Positions 19,257 through 31,625 of a stretch of DNA of 64,000 nt are shown piece after piece. The notes beneath the pieces were generated by a model. That model saw nothing but the letters and a program-made list of their open reading frames with translations, was not told where the DNA came from and ran no database searches. Numbering within the stretch: the stretch's first letter is position 1; every line of letters starts with the position of its first letter. This DNA comes from Rhizophagus clarus (Eukaryota > Glomeromycota > Glomeromycetes > Glomerales > Glomeraceae). The stretch covers positions 744,001 to 808,000 of the forward strand of contig BLAL01000246.1 of the NCBI GenBank assembly GCA_015698045.1. The letters run 5' to 3'. The translations under genes and the position numbers were made by a program.

Positions 19257-21261
19257 ATGAAAGTAAGTTTATAAGGAAAGAATTTCTTTATCATCATTAC
19301 CATTAATCATATCTAACATTTTTAGGTCGCTGTTGAAGGTTGCTGTCATAACACACTAGAAGAGATATACAAAACTTTGGAGCATATCGAAAATGTAGAA
19401 AATATAAAAATCGATTTATTGTTGATTTGTGGTGATTTTGAGGTTGAATGATTTTTTTTTAAATCGATTACGTCTAATTTTTCCTTGTTTAAGTAATCAA
19501 TTTCGTTATTATTACTAGACCATACGCAACATGGAAGATTTTAAATCAATGTCCATTCCGGCCAAATATCGAACATTGGGTTCATTTTATAAATATTATA
19601 CCGGTGAACTCAGAGCACCTTATCCGACCTTGTTTATTGGTGGAAATCACGAAGTCATAAGTTATTTATGGGAATTGTAAGAACAATTATCACTCAATCA
19701 CAAAAAACATAATCGATTTGTATTTAATCTGGTCTATTATAATAGATATTACGGTGGATGGGTGTGTGAAAACATTTACTTCCTCGGATACACCGGTGTG
19801 GTAAATTTTGGTGGTCTAAGAATAGGAGGATTATCCGGAATATATAATCGTCACAATTATAACTCTGGTACGAAAATATTGATTTATTTTAAGTTATTAA
19901 AATTTGATTCGTTTTAATAAATTTCAACTTTATCATTTATAGGTTATTTTGAAACTCTTCCATATAATGAATCAACAGTTAGGAGTGCTTACCATACGAG
20001 AAATTATGATGTTTATAAATTAGCTCAGGTATTTATATGACGCGTTTCGTAAATTAAATATTTCCTAACAAAGTTCGTAAATGAATCAGATTAGGCAACC
20101 CTTAGACATATTTTTATCACATGATTGGCCTAGAGGAATCACGAAATTTGGAAAAGAAGATGAGCTTCTTAAAATTAAACCATTTTACGGACCCGATGTA
20201 AGTTCACCTCAGTTATTTACAAGTATAAAACTATTTTATAAACGTGAAACTTTGTATTGATAGATTGCATCAGGCAAACTTGGAAGTCCATCTTGTGAAG
20301 AATTATTATTTAAATTAAAGCCAAGATACTGGTTTGCTGCACATCTTCATGTGAAATTTTCTGCTGTTGTATATCATGATGGAAGAACAACAATTTTATC
20401 TGAGAATAAAACCACGAATTCAATATCAATTGAGAATCCAGATGAGATTAATATTGATTTAAATGAGGACCTCAATAATCCGGATGAAATCGATATTGAC
20501 CTTGAAGATGGTGTAAATCAGGAGGAGAAATCAAACAATAAAAATGAAAAGACTTCGCAGGATTATATGAGCGAAGATGAAAAGGAAGATCAAATTCCCT
20601 ATACAAAATTTTTAGCACTTGATAAATGTTTACCTGAACGCGATTTTTTACAGGTTATTAATTATTATCCAAAAATGTTTATTTCGAATAAATTTTATTT
20701 ATGACGCAAAGTAATTAGCTATTACTTTTTAGGTTGTTGATTTTCCCGAGGCAAATGGAAATTTAGAATTTAGCTATGATGAGGAATGGTTAGCAATTAT
20801 AAAAGCAACCCAAGAATATTTCACATTATCTCCAGATGCGGTATCATTGCCACCGGAAAATGAAATTCAAAAGTAAAATTTTATAAATAATTTAATAAAT
20901 ATTTTAAATTTATGTAATTAATTTTTTTTTATCTAAATTCCTTATTAGACAAATCGATGTAGAATTAAGATGGGTTCAAGAAAATATTTCGCAAATAGAA
21001 GCAGGGCTTGTAATTCCACGTAATTTTCAACCTACTGCCCCAGCATATGGACAACAGCAAACATTTATTCTTCGTAAGATTATAATCTTTATAAATAATT
21101 TTAAAATATTTCAAAATAAAAAAATTTTATTTTAAAATATTATTACCAATTATTATTTAGAACAACCTTTCAAAAATCCTCAAACGGAGGCCTTTACTAA
21201 TTTATTGAATGTACAAAATAAGATTAATCCGGGCGGGCAAAATCCAATTAGACAAGGTTAA
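19257..21261 (+). CDS. DBR1: RNA lariat debranching enzyme
   Basis: Ten exons close in frame to 450 residues: 19257-19262, 19326-19442, 19519-19676, 19746-19867, 19943-20028, 20090-20197, 20264-20653, 20733-20872, 20949-21073 and 21161-21261. The first coding exon is only 6 nt (Met-Lys) followed by a consensus gtaagt. DBR1 hydrolyses the 2'-5' branch bond of excised intron lariats in the nucleus. Metallophosphoesterase ligands are all visible: Cys8/His10 in VEGCCHNTL, Asp39 in ICGDFE, Asn84 in GGNHE, His174 in LSHDWP, and His226/His228 in AAHLHVKF. The family-specific C-terminal block [18 protein letters not shown] follows an acidic insert rich in Asp, Glu and Asn (about 240-300). Cys8 is retained, as in canonical DBR1. 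This is a natural companion for the intron-dense genes around it. Confidence 0.95.
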
Positions 21262-24200
21262 TTGATTAATTTTAAAAGTTTGAAACCCATTAACTGTTAA
21301 TTAAATATAAGCGAAAGAAATTATTTAAAGCAAACAAGCAAGTATTAAAAAATTTTGATTTAAATCACGGGATTCTTTATAAAATCAAAGACATGGAATC
21401 TGTTTAGTTTATTTCATGCTCTTATATTTAGTACTTCGATTTGTGTAGTAGTCTAATCTAAAAAAAAAAGTACATAAATTTCTTTGAATTTACGAAAATA
21501 AGAAATTCTACTTATAATATCTATTGAAAAAAAGAATTAATTATATAATAAATAAATTAGATAATAAAGTTATTCAACATATTCAATGTTACTGTAAAAA
21601 TTTTTAGACTTTCAATGGTTTCAGATTATTTCTATTTAGAAAAACAAATCGAATTTTCGAAATCATAATAACTGAAAATATCGAATTCTTAAAACTTAAG
21701 ACAGTTTTTAAGGATCAATCATATAAAAATATAAAAGATGACGGAACGAATTAAGGAAATACAATCAAATAAACTAAATACCAAGAAGGGAAATTCTTTA
21801 ATATGAACGCGATTTTTGACATGATTGCCATAATTGAGAACCCAAAAAAATTACGTTCCACAGTAATCAATCAGAGTAATAATCTCATAATCTCGTGATT
21901 TTATATTTTTGCTTCATTTTGGTAAACCAAGTTCCCTGATATAGATATTCTATTAATCATGCATATTACCGCCAAAGAAATCTGTTTAATCCTCATATTT
22001 GGTCGCAAATTTCAAAATTTTTCAATTATTGTTCGGATATAGTTTATTAATTGACGATCAAAATTCACAAGTTCAAAAAAGTACAAATAACAATATAAAA
22101 GGTTGAATGCGGATTAAACTAAAAATTATACTTTTTATTAAGCGCCATTGTATTAAATGAACGTACTTAAACTATTAATTTAATGAATATAAGATCAAGA
22201 AATGATTCAAAATCATGGAACCTTTTCATTGCATGGATTAATAATCAATAATCTAATCTCAGAAAAAATTGATTATATCCCTATTAATACTATGTATACA
22301 CCAATGAATTTTTCTATTGTCTTATTTCATTGGTGTATTAAAGTCTATTTAAAGTTTAAGACCTGTTTTTAAAGTTTTAAAGTTTGTTTAAACTTTAAGG
22401 CCTGTCTGTTTAAACTTTAAACTTTTAAGGAAAAAAATTGTTAAAAGCAGCAAGCGTTATGCTGCGGATAACTAAAGACGAACACGTGGTTTTAAATATA
22501 GTTTGTGTGGAATAAGAAAATGACAGAATAGTGTGAATTTTAATGTTTCACAGAAATTCTCAGACAAACTATAAAAAGGGAACAAAAAAGAACGTGGATT
22601 TGTTGAGAAATTTGTTGAGACGATTGAATTTGTTGAGAAATTCGCGATTGCGATTGAATTTGTCGAGGAATGTCAACAAATTAAAATAATAATTAACCTT
22701 TTGTGGTTAATTCTATCCAAGACAAACAAGTAATAAATAAGATATTGTGAACTTTGAATGAGTCGAATGAGTTAAGTTTGGTTTAGCGCGACTCATCAAA
22801 GACGAATTTTATTTGAGCTTGATTTGTTTGAATTCGAAATGTTTATTGTCGCAGTATAAGAATGGTAAAAATGTTAAAAATGTGAAATTTCTTTTAAATA
22901 TTAAAGAGAATTAAAATAATTGTTATAAATTTATAAATTATAGAGTTTTTTTTTAAACCTAGAATTTAAATACTTTTATATCAATTATCAGCCCACTAAC
23001 CTTAAAAGGAAATTTTTATTGAGAAAATCTCGATTTTTTTTTGCAACATTTAACCTTAATCGGGTTTTACGTTACCCTTATCATAATACTATGCGTTAAA
23101 TTAATTAAGGATCGTCTTATTTTCTGCATGCATTATTTTTTTTTTTTTCATCATTTTTAAACATCGTATATAATGAATCAAGGTACGGTTTTATTTTTTT
23201 TTTTTTTAGGTTTTCTTTCATTTGACAAAATTCATGAAACAATGGCGTGAAAATCTGAATTTTTTTTGTTGTTTAAATACGCCAACAACGAAAATTTTCC
23301 CATACACAGATTTTTTTTATTGAATTTTAATTATAATAATTAATTTTGTTAATTTTAAATAGAATCGAAAATGCCCTTTCGCGCATTTAAGTTCATTGAA
23401 TAATACAAGTCCTTGTCCTCCTGCATATATTCATTATTTACCTATTGTCTTTTGAAATTTGATGCAGTTTATACTAGATATGAGCTTCTTTCTATCTAAA
23501 GATGTTACAATAAAATAAAGTTTATGGGCTATTAAATGTAGGATTGCATAGCGGGCGGTTATGGGGCTAAGGCGCGTTAATTTTTTTTTTTTTTTTTTTT
23601 TTTTTAAACAAGGAAAAATATTTGTATGACCAACGGCCTCGACTGAATCGAACTAGGTAGACAAGTTGTGGATGAATTTCTTTATGGAATGTTATTTGTT
23701 TTGCATAATATTATAATTTATTATTGGACAGACAATGGTATATTACATTGTTTTGTTTTTACAATTTGAATATTGCGCGTTGTATTACAAAAATTTTTAA
23801 CGCGAAAATCACGACTCGTTTCAATAACTAAATACTACGTCACAAGGATACGAGTATGACGTTTTTAACTTTTTTTTCTCTAGCCAAAATAATGATCTTA
23901 TTTAGGGACAAAAAAGGCATTCAGTGTAATAAAAACATCAGCTGTTTAGCTTTATATTTACCAATTTTAGAAAATTCCAAGATCATTAAACAACAGAAGA
24001 CTAGAAGTTATATATTTTTTTCACTTCACTTTTTTTTTTTTTTTAAAAAAAAAAGTTTCCTTGAACATTTTATAATTCTGAAGATTTTATTTGTATATAT
24101 GTGTGTTTAAAGATACTGTAGCTTCTCAATTATTAAATAAAAAAAAAAACAATGATTTTATTTTCATTCTTATTTTACGTTTATGAGATTCTTATTTTCT

Positions 24201-26820
24201 TATTTCACGTATACACAAATTTTCAATTAACTCCATCGATTTACCAACTTAGAAAAAGTATAAAATCTATGAAATCTATCATAAATAATGAGATAAGTCT
24301 GTTATTTCATGAACGTCTAAGAAAAACTCCATACACATCGATATCTTGGGATGCATCAATGAAATATTTTAGTTATTCACCGACATCCATTGTATGACAA
24401 GTATTTTTTTTTAATATTATTTATTCCATGGGGAGTTGGGAATAACTAGATCAATGTGAAGTATCGATATTATATGAAAATTCTTCAATTATCCAATTAT
24501 CCAATTATCAAATTATCAATATAAAGGAGTGGGCTACATTGGATCTTAAGAATCTCTTACTCATAACACCTTATTTATATGAAGTAGAATTTAATTTAAG
24601 GATTTTGGCATTGGAGTAGTGACGGCTGAATTAAATTGTTTTATATATTTTATTATTAAATACTCACGAAAGATTTTTTTTTTATTTTTCAGATATCAAA
24701 TCTTAGATCCATATTCATAGAGTTTAAATTTACTACGATTAATAATCATTCTTATTTTCAAACTTTTATTTTTTATTTTGAAGTTCTAAAGGAAATAAGA
24801 TATCATGTACTCGGTCGGTATGTTCTTTTTTTTCTCTAAAATTATCTATAAACAAGATTTTTTTTTAATTTGTACAACATCATAATTTTTTATTCTTAGT
24901 AAGCGCTTTTTTATTATTATTATTATTATTTTTTTCCTTGGAAGAAATACTCTAACAATAATTAATATTGATTGTTTTGTTATGAATGAAGAAAAGATAT
25001 TGATAATCTTTCTCCGTTTGTATTTATTTTTTGATCATTCGTATTCTATGCATTTTATGCATTAAATAAGAAAAAATAAACCCATTTTAAATAAGGTTTG
25101 TTTTAAAATTACAATTTACATTATTACATAACCGCAAAATTTGGTTATACCTTATACTGTAACAGCTGATAAAGGAACACTTTTTTAATCTTTTTTTTTT
25201 TTTTTTTTAATTTCAACAAAACAGATTATCCTCCGAAATTAATACATGAAAAACTGTACATAGATAATTAAATCGTCATTATATTAAATTTGGCGATCGC
25301 GATTATCGTCGAAAAAATAGCGGTATGTACCGAATAGAACTGCCTTAAAGACCCCCGTACCCCGCATAAAGATACTGTACCCATCTTGATATAACAAATA
25401 TGTAATATGTAAATTTATATTATTTTCTAAAATTGGAATATTTAACTACTATTTTAAATCAATTTAAATTTTTCATATATTAAGTTTGTCTAGTACTAAT
25501 AGGACACCCGGGTATAATTCAATTTTAAAATCGCTGAAATTGATATAGACCCGAGGTATATTAGACGGTGCTATACGGTAATACAAGTGGATGAAAGAAT
25601 AAAGAATTAAAGATATAAAATCTTCCACCAATAGTAACTATCAAAAAGATGATGTAATACAGCTAGATCTAGTGAACGTGTTCAGAGAAACGGAAAATTT
25701 TCCATAGCACAGCGAATATTATCTCAACATTTGACTGTAGAAATCAGATTTTGTTTCTTATGGATGATTTTTAAAATAAAAATTTAATGAAAAAAAATTA
25801 ACAAATAATTATAATCAAAGGTAATTGTGAAGTATCAGATAATTTCAAACAAGTTTGGTCATTTTTTAATATATTTAAATTTTATCCAAAATTCATTACT
25901 TCCTTCGGACATATTATTAACAGATAATTCGGTCCTGAAATGTTGGACTTGTTGGAACAAATCTCACAAGCTACTGAGTTATTACGTAAGCTCTAATATC
26001 TTATTATAAAAGTTATCATTCTTTATTTAATTAGATTTTGTTTATAATAGATTTATATTAAAATTCAAAAATTATTTAAATTTTGATTTTTTTTTTTAAT
26101 TCAAAGGTCGCGTAAAGACTTTATTGTAAAATATCTCGTAAAATACAAGTATATGTGATCACAAGTCAAAAATTGGTGATAATTGATAGGTGAGATTATA
26201 TAGTAAATCCCATATATAAATATATTATATATTTTAAAATACATTATAATAATTAAATACCATTTATTTTAATGTCAACTAGTATTAACATTTTCAAGAA
26301 AATATGAAAAATTTTATTTTGATGATTATGATTTAAATTTATAATTCTGGCCGGCACTATGTATTTGGCCAAATTTAACTTATATAATGATTGTCATGTG
26401 AATTGTGTAATAGCCAGGTCTGGCTGTATTAATAAATGTTAAATTAATATTAGGGAATACAACAAATCAGGACGAGTGATAAAATATTATTATTTGTACT
26501 AAACAATAGGCCTGTTAATTAGTTATTGTTGGAAATTTTGCGATCAGTCTCAATTCTGATTTTGATCACATGTTTGGATTTGTTAATGGATTTTGTATAT
26601 GCAGATTAATAAGTCTCGACTGGAAACATTTGATTTGTTAAATAAAATTCAATTGGAATCTTTAATTGTTTAATATATTTATTATAGAAATCTTACAACT
26701 GATATGCCAATTTGAATTATTTGCAAAATGTATTATTTATTGCCATTCTCCAATACGGTTTAAGAAATATAACATCAAATATCTATTCATAAGCTACTCT
26801 ATCTGAATATAATGAATCCT
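21262..26820. other. Gene-free AT-rich stretch at the compartment boundary
   Basis: 5.5 kb without a credible gene. It holds poly-T runs (23581-23605, 24031-24044), an ATT microsatellite near 24915, small inverted repeats (22296-22338 and about 25508-25556) and locally less AT-rich islands near 22440-22830 and 25300-25600. Short open frames at 23856-24110, 24152-24397 and 25827-26009 have homopolymer-like composition and no recognisable features. I found no tRNA here. Confidence 0.5.
22296..22338. repeat. 13-bp perfect inverted repeat, hairpin-forming
   Basis: The arm atacaccaatgaa (22296-22308) is repeated in inverse as ttcattggtgtat (22326-22338) with a 17-nt loop. It is followed by imperfect direct and inverted copies of tttaaagttt...cctg up to about 22430. 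This could be the end of a decayed transposon. Confidence 0.5.
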
Positions 26821-27170
26821 AAAATTACCCAAATGTATCAAAAGCGTACTATCCAAAAAACCAACAAGAGGTGGTTTGCAAAAAAAAAAATGAAGAGACG
26901 AACGACAGTCGGATCGTCATCAAAAAGTTCATAATATATATTGTCCCGATACCACCATATTGCAAGCAGGGTAATTTTTGAGGAACTCTCATGGTGTTCT
27001 TAATATAACTTGCAGAATTCCCATGTGGACTTGCTGTTCCATATGAGATAACTTAAACCAGAACTAATGGGGTTAGGCTAGTAAAAAGATATTATGCTGC
27101 ATTAGTATTGTCTACTCTTAAGATCATATATCTTCTTAATAATTAGTATAATTGGATGGTTGTTCCGTAC

Positions 27171-27737
27171 TTACAAATCCTGATGGTTCCATACAAACAT
27201 TAAACCTCTGACGGTTGCTGATGCAGTTGCATGGATACTGGAAGGTACTTCGTACGCTTTTATTGTTCCATTATCTAAGCGTATGCGAACTAGAAGATTT
27301 AGATCATATTCACGATATTTAAGAAAGCTATCAAGGAATATATTTTCTTTTAGAATGGTTTCTCTTGATTCTTCTGCCTCCTCTAAGCAAGCGTTTTTTA
27401 GCAAAATCAAAGGTCTTCAGCGTACTTCATCCGTATTTGCAGCCTGAGAACGAGTCTGAGAACGAGTTTGAGAACGAGTGGAGTAAGAACTATTACAAGC
27501 TGAATCAGAAAAGCGTTAATATCGTAGTCTTTATCGGATAGAAAATTACAAGACTTCTCACTGTAAATCTTACATTCTGTATCGTTAGATATAGTGGACA
27601 TAGTATATTTTAAATGATCTTGAAATTTTTTAAAACGAAAGAACCTTGCAATCTCCAGTCCAAGCGCAATGATAGGATACAGGGTCTCAATACCCAGTAA
27701 AGCTATACAAATCACTTCCAAAGAATCTATACATTAA
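27171..27737 (-). pseudogene. Unrecognised protein fragment with hydrophobic segments, frame broken
   Basis: Two open frames overlap. The 5' part (27721-27407) encodes two hydrophobic stretches (VICIALLGIETLYPIIALGL and FLIQLVIVLTPLVLKLVL). The 3' part (27410-27171), in another frame, encodes a soluble segment ending VRGLMFVWNHQDL. Between them lies a 12-base tandem repeat (gaacgagtctga, about 3.5 copies at 27440-27480), read as LVLRLVLRL, close to the frame change. No ATG opens the first frame; it may begin after an acceptor (gtatag) at about 27737, so it may be an exon. The 3' frame ends in an apparent GTAAGT donor, so a spliced gene is also possible. I do not recognise the family. Confidence 0.35.
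27440..27482. repeat. 12-bp tandem repeat (gaacgagtctga)n
   Basis: About 3.5 copies with single-base variants. Lies at the frame change of the fragment at 27171-27737; slippage here may have broken the reading frame. Confidence 0.7.
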
Positions 27738-28460
27738 ATGCTTATCCTTGTCTTCCATGTAAAGCAGATATCCGCCAGGCGCTTTGCCAAAGCTTCTTCA
27801 CCCACTTTTTCTATCTAATCTCATCGCTGACCATTTTCTCATGTATCTTACCTCTCCTTCCTTCCTTCGATGTTCTGCTCACTCGCGCAAAATGGCGAAG
27901 AGGGCCGATCTGGAAAGGTGCTTCGCTTGGCATTATTATACCCCATAGAGCAAACATCCTGCAATTTGGAAGCCGGAAGGTACTCTATTAAATGATTTCT
28001 TCAATGTCATGCCCTAATTTACTAATTCGGCTTTAAGTTCAGCAATCCTCAAAGATGCACTTGGCATTTCCCTCAATGAATCTATTTCGGATTGCATGAA
28101 TTAATAATTTTTTACAAATAGGGAAAAGTTTGAATCATGTGCGAGTGACACTGATTGCTTTACCAAGAAAATTTTTTGATGCATACTTCCCTCAATCATA
28201 GATTTCGGGCATCCTCTTTTTGAGTATGAGAGAAAAAAAGTGAAATATTTATTATTGATTTTGCAGATACATATTTAATCAGAAAATGATAGAAATAGCG
28301 AATGAAATATATAATGCTATCAAAGAATGAAGGAGTACACTGATTCTAGCCTATCTAATGCGAGTCGCAGCATCAAGCTATTTCTTTGCTCTCCTAGATT
28401 TTTTATAATTTCTATACTAATTGGTTTTTTCCTACCACTATCGTTAATTACGATTCTCAG

Positions 28461-29101
28461 CCCCGTCTACATTATATTTTTGAAATAAATAATCCCACAC
28501 ATAACATATCGCCCGCCTGGTTGCATACGTATTGTTTCTGCACTGACTGGATAAATTTCGAAGATGGAAGTTATTTGGGAAGACTGGAGGATGGGATGCT
28601 AATACATCACTAACTCTATCATTATAACAGACATAGTCGTTCTTACTTCTTAGACAAAAATAACATTTTTAAACTATTACGGAAGCGTAAAGTTGATGCT
28701 GATTATATCACCACTATCGCTTTCGGTGGTAGACATTTTACACCTCGCTGTTTATAGATAACAAGCCCTCACTCGCTCACATGGAAACAATTTTTAGCTT
28801 TTATTTTTTGTAGGAAAGTTGGCCGAACTTCCACATGTTCCTACACGCTCTATATCTAGCTAAAAAGGAGGGAAAGAGAGATGGGGCGTTGACTATTATA
28901 TGGCGCCAAAAAGCTTTGAAGGCACAAGAGTATGGAAACATACTTTTTTCACCACTGCAAGCCACAGTTGGACTAACGCTTGGCGATCTTGAAATTGCAA
29001 AGTCCTTAGCCAATATTGGCCTTGACGTTAATGTTTACTTATGTGATAATTCTTGTGTTGAAGGTGGATTTTCTTTTACAATTCTTTCACATTTTTTCTA
29101 A
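28461..29101 (+). pseudogene. Unrecognised degenerate ORF with two stops and a frameshift
   Basis: A coherent reading frame runs from about 28461 through NISPAWLHTYCFCTDWINF and FEDGSYLGRLEDGML, meets an in-frame TAA, continues with FLDKNNIFKLLRKRKVDAD and GGRHFTPRCL, and meets a TAG at about 28757. It then shifts frame at about 28813 into ESWPNFHMFLHALYLAKKEG and PLQATVGLTLGDLEIAKSL, ending near 29101. Composition is much richer in G and C than the flanks, as expected of a once-coding sequence. It could be a decayed transposon or a lineage-specific gene family. I do not recognise it. Confidence 0.4.
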
Positions 29102-29347
29102 TAGAAGTACGGTCGCCTAGAAAATCAACCAACCGAAAAATACCGATCATTTTGCCGATCATTTATTTACTACGGTAATCACTGATCTATTGGTTAATGG
29201 TTTTTTTTTTTGCACCAGTAATCAGATTACATACCATTAGATTTGTCTTAATAGAAGGATTCAAATGGCAATAAAATCAGTAGAATCAGATTGATATTGA
29301 TAAAGTTATTAAAATTTCAAAGTTTTATATTATTTAATTATTCTTTG

Positions 29348-31412
29348 GTAATATTAAATATTTTTTTTTTTTTTTTTTATAGTCAAAAGAAGTGCTTTTA
29401 TTACTGAAAAAAGATAGAAAAGTATACAAAAGATCAGCATGACAAAGCCAGCCCGTTTCCCATACTAGGGTCACAAACTATCTCATGACTACTATATCCC
29501 TAGCCTATTCTCTTTAGTGTAATAGGAAGTCTAGTTATAGAATTGTTCAAGAAATAAAGGGAAATGAAAAAGAAAAAAAATAAAAATTCTACAATCTAAT
29601 AAAACAAAAGAAACATCACGTAAAATGAATGCTATGCATGATAAGAAGTTAGTGTGGAATCTTCTATCTATCTCTCCCAACTAAACTAAACATAATGTTC
29701 TAATAATGCTTTCAGCCCAGTGATTAAATGTTTTACATTAGGCTTCTTAGACTGGTCGTTTCTTGAATGATCAATCTTCTTGGTAGAACGTCCAGATTTA
29801 GGAGTTTTATTATAATCATTCTTGCGATTGTTAGTATTTAAACCTGAAAAAGAAAAATTAGATCCATTAGGAGTCCTGAAAGACTTCTCTGCATTGCCAA
29901 TTCGAGCAGATCTATGTAAATTCTTGAAGTTGGGGATGGAATAACGGCACCAAGAAAGTCTAAAACTGGGAGTTATTTATGCGAGTAGAAACGTGATCCC
30001 AAATGATAAAGTAACCTATCAGCTTTCTGAATCCATCAACTTCTTTAACTATTTTAAAGAATTTAATGCCGCTATCCAACAAAAATTGGTGAGAACGTCC
30101 ATTTGGGAATAAGGAGGCATCTGTTATGTCTTCTGGAAGATTGTACATGACAGCTTGAAACTTTTCTTGTTGTTTCCTTTCTGAAAGGTTCCAGGAAGCA
30201 GAGAACCATCGAACAGGGATTCCTCCCAAGTTGACAGTCCAGTCCCCTCCATTATAGCATTTCAAGCACTCGTGGTCTGGAATCAGTCTAACCATCGCAG
30301 AAAGATACTTTTGTGCATCCTAGTGCTAACTGATATGACCTTACCCCATCATCCTAAATTGGCCAATAGAGTATAATTATCCCATTTGGCCAGAATATCA
30401 TAGATTACAAGATCTAATAAATGTGCTTGTTCTTGATCCTGAGGAAGATAGCTGGTGATGATAACATTTCCATTTTTTAACGTATTATCTATCTCTTTCT
30501 GTTTTAGCTTCTTTCCATTGTCTACAGGCATCGATTATGGTTTATAATCTCGCTTCAACTGCTGCTTGTAGAGTGTGGAAGAAGGAGAAAGTAAACTTTG
30601 ATTAAAAGTAACCGTTCTTGAGCCAGAAGGTTTAGAGAGTGTATATTCAGAAGATTTCGTGCTAAAAGTGGGCATCACTTATTCATCCAGTCCAGAAGGA
30701 GATTGAAGTTGCAATTTTTGTTTCTCCTTATGGGCCTTCTTTTTAGCACTCCTTTTCTGAGATTTGGTCAAGAGCATGACAGGTATGGGTGTGATATTAC
30801 GTGAAAGTATGGCGAGTAATTCATTGACATCATCCAATAATTCTATCAAATTTGTATCAAACACATCAAAATTCATTGACACGTCTGATTAGTGCATAGG
30901 ATCCCTAGATCTTCCTTATCGAAAGATTGTTTGCTTGCGTACTCCAATTCTTAGCGAATTTTAGAATTCATGAGAAAAATTTTCTGATTTTCGTCGTCCA
31001 AGAGAAAGAGATTAAGAAAAGTAGCTAAAAATTGAACTATGATAGGAAAACAATCGTCTCTGTAAATATTTCATGATAACTTATCCATAGAAACCATTTG
31101 TTTCTTATAAGTACTGAGGAACTCGTTTATAGTTGAGGGGTTCATAGTTATTATTGAGCTAAAAATAGTCGAAGGGTTCCTCTTGATGAGTCATGAGATA
31201 AAGTCTACTATAACATTATGAAAACGGACAGAAGGTATATTCTTTAGAGTAGTAGTAGGGGGTAACTTTGATCGTAGAAGATGTTGCTGTGGTTTTTGAG
31301 GCTGGATTGATTAGCAAAAAGCCTTTCTTCATGATGAAAATAAAATATTTTTCTTCCGTAAAAATTTGGTTCACAGATCTGCAGAAAAGAGTTTCCCGTA
31401 ATATTAAATATT
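29348..31412 (-). mobile_element. ORF1-only LINE-like retroelement with 15-bp target-site duplication
   Basis: The direct repeat gtaatattaaatatt occurs at 29348-29362 and 31398-31412. The inserted DNA between (29363-31397, about 2.0 kb) reads on the minus strand and ends in a poly-A tail (poly-T at 29363-29379) preceded by an AATAAA-like signal (taataaaagc). It encodes a degenerate ORF1-like protein (separate entry) and about 300 bases of 3' UTR. No reverse transcriptase or endonuclease is present. The tail and duplication are the hallmarks of target-primed reverse transcription. The same 3' end recurs at 59387-59439. Confidence 0.8.
29692..31320 (-). pseudogene. Degenerate LINE ORF1-like protein
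   Basis: Several stretches of one protein are scattered over frames by stops and shifts: a weak N-terminal part (about 31290-30960), a segment with NFDVFDTNLIELLDDVNELL and a basic KSQKRSAKKKAHKEKQK tract (30882-30679), a segment at 30531-30349, and the best preserved part at 30295-29960 with HECLKCYNGGDWTV, IPVRWFSASWNLSERKQQEK and GFRKLIGYFIIWD. A Lys/Asn/Ser-rich C-terminal tail ends LLEHYV at the TAG at about 29692. I associate the VRWF...SWNL...EKFQA layout with nucleic-acid-binding ORF1 proteins of fungal LINEs; that link is from recall and is moderate. At least three stops and frame changes make it non-functional as it stands. Confidence 0.5.
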
Positions 31413-31625
31413 AATTAAAATTTAATATTATATTTATTATTATATTTATTAAAAGGTTTAATTCAATATTTGTATTGCATCTAATTATTAAAATTTATTA
31501 ATTATTATATAACTAAACTGTATTTTCCAAAAAAATCCAGTTTTATTACAATTAAAAATATTTTAAGATCATGATTTTTTAGTATTTAACAAAGATTTTC
31601 TCATATTATATTAAAATTTTAAAGT

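Noticed and set aside
23550-23660. tRNA-like signals: tagcgggcgg (A-box-like) on the plus strand and agttcgattc (B-box-like) on the minus strand near a poly-T run
   Set aside because: The two boxes are on opposite strands and no acceptor or T-stem can be paired.
26818-27051. A fairly long open stretch on the minus strand (SASYIKNTMRVPQKLPCLQY) as a further exon of the 27.2-27.7 kb fragment
   Set aside because: Splicing from the GTAAGT at 27174 to the available acceptors does not keep this frame; a stop follows the T-run, and there is no recognisable domain.
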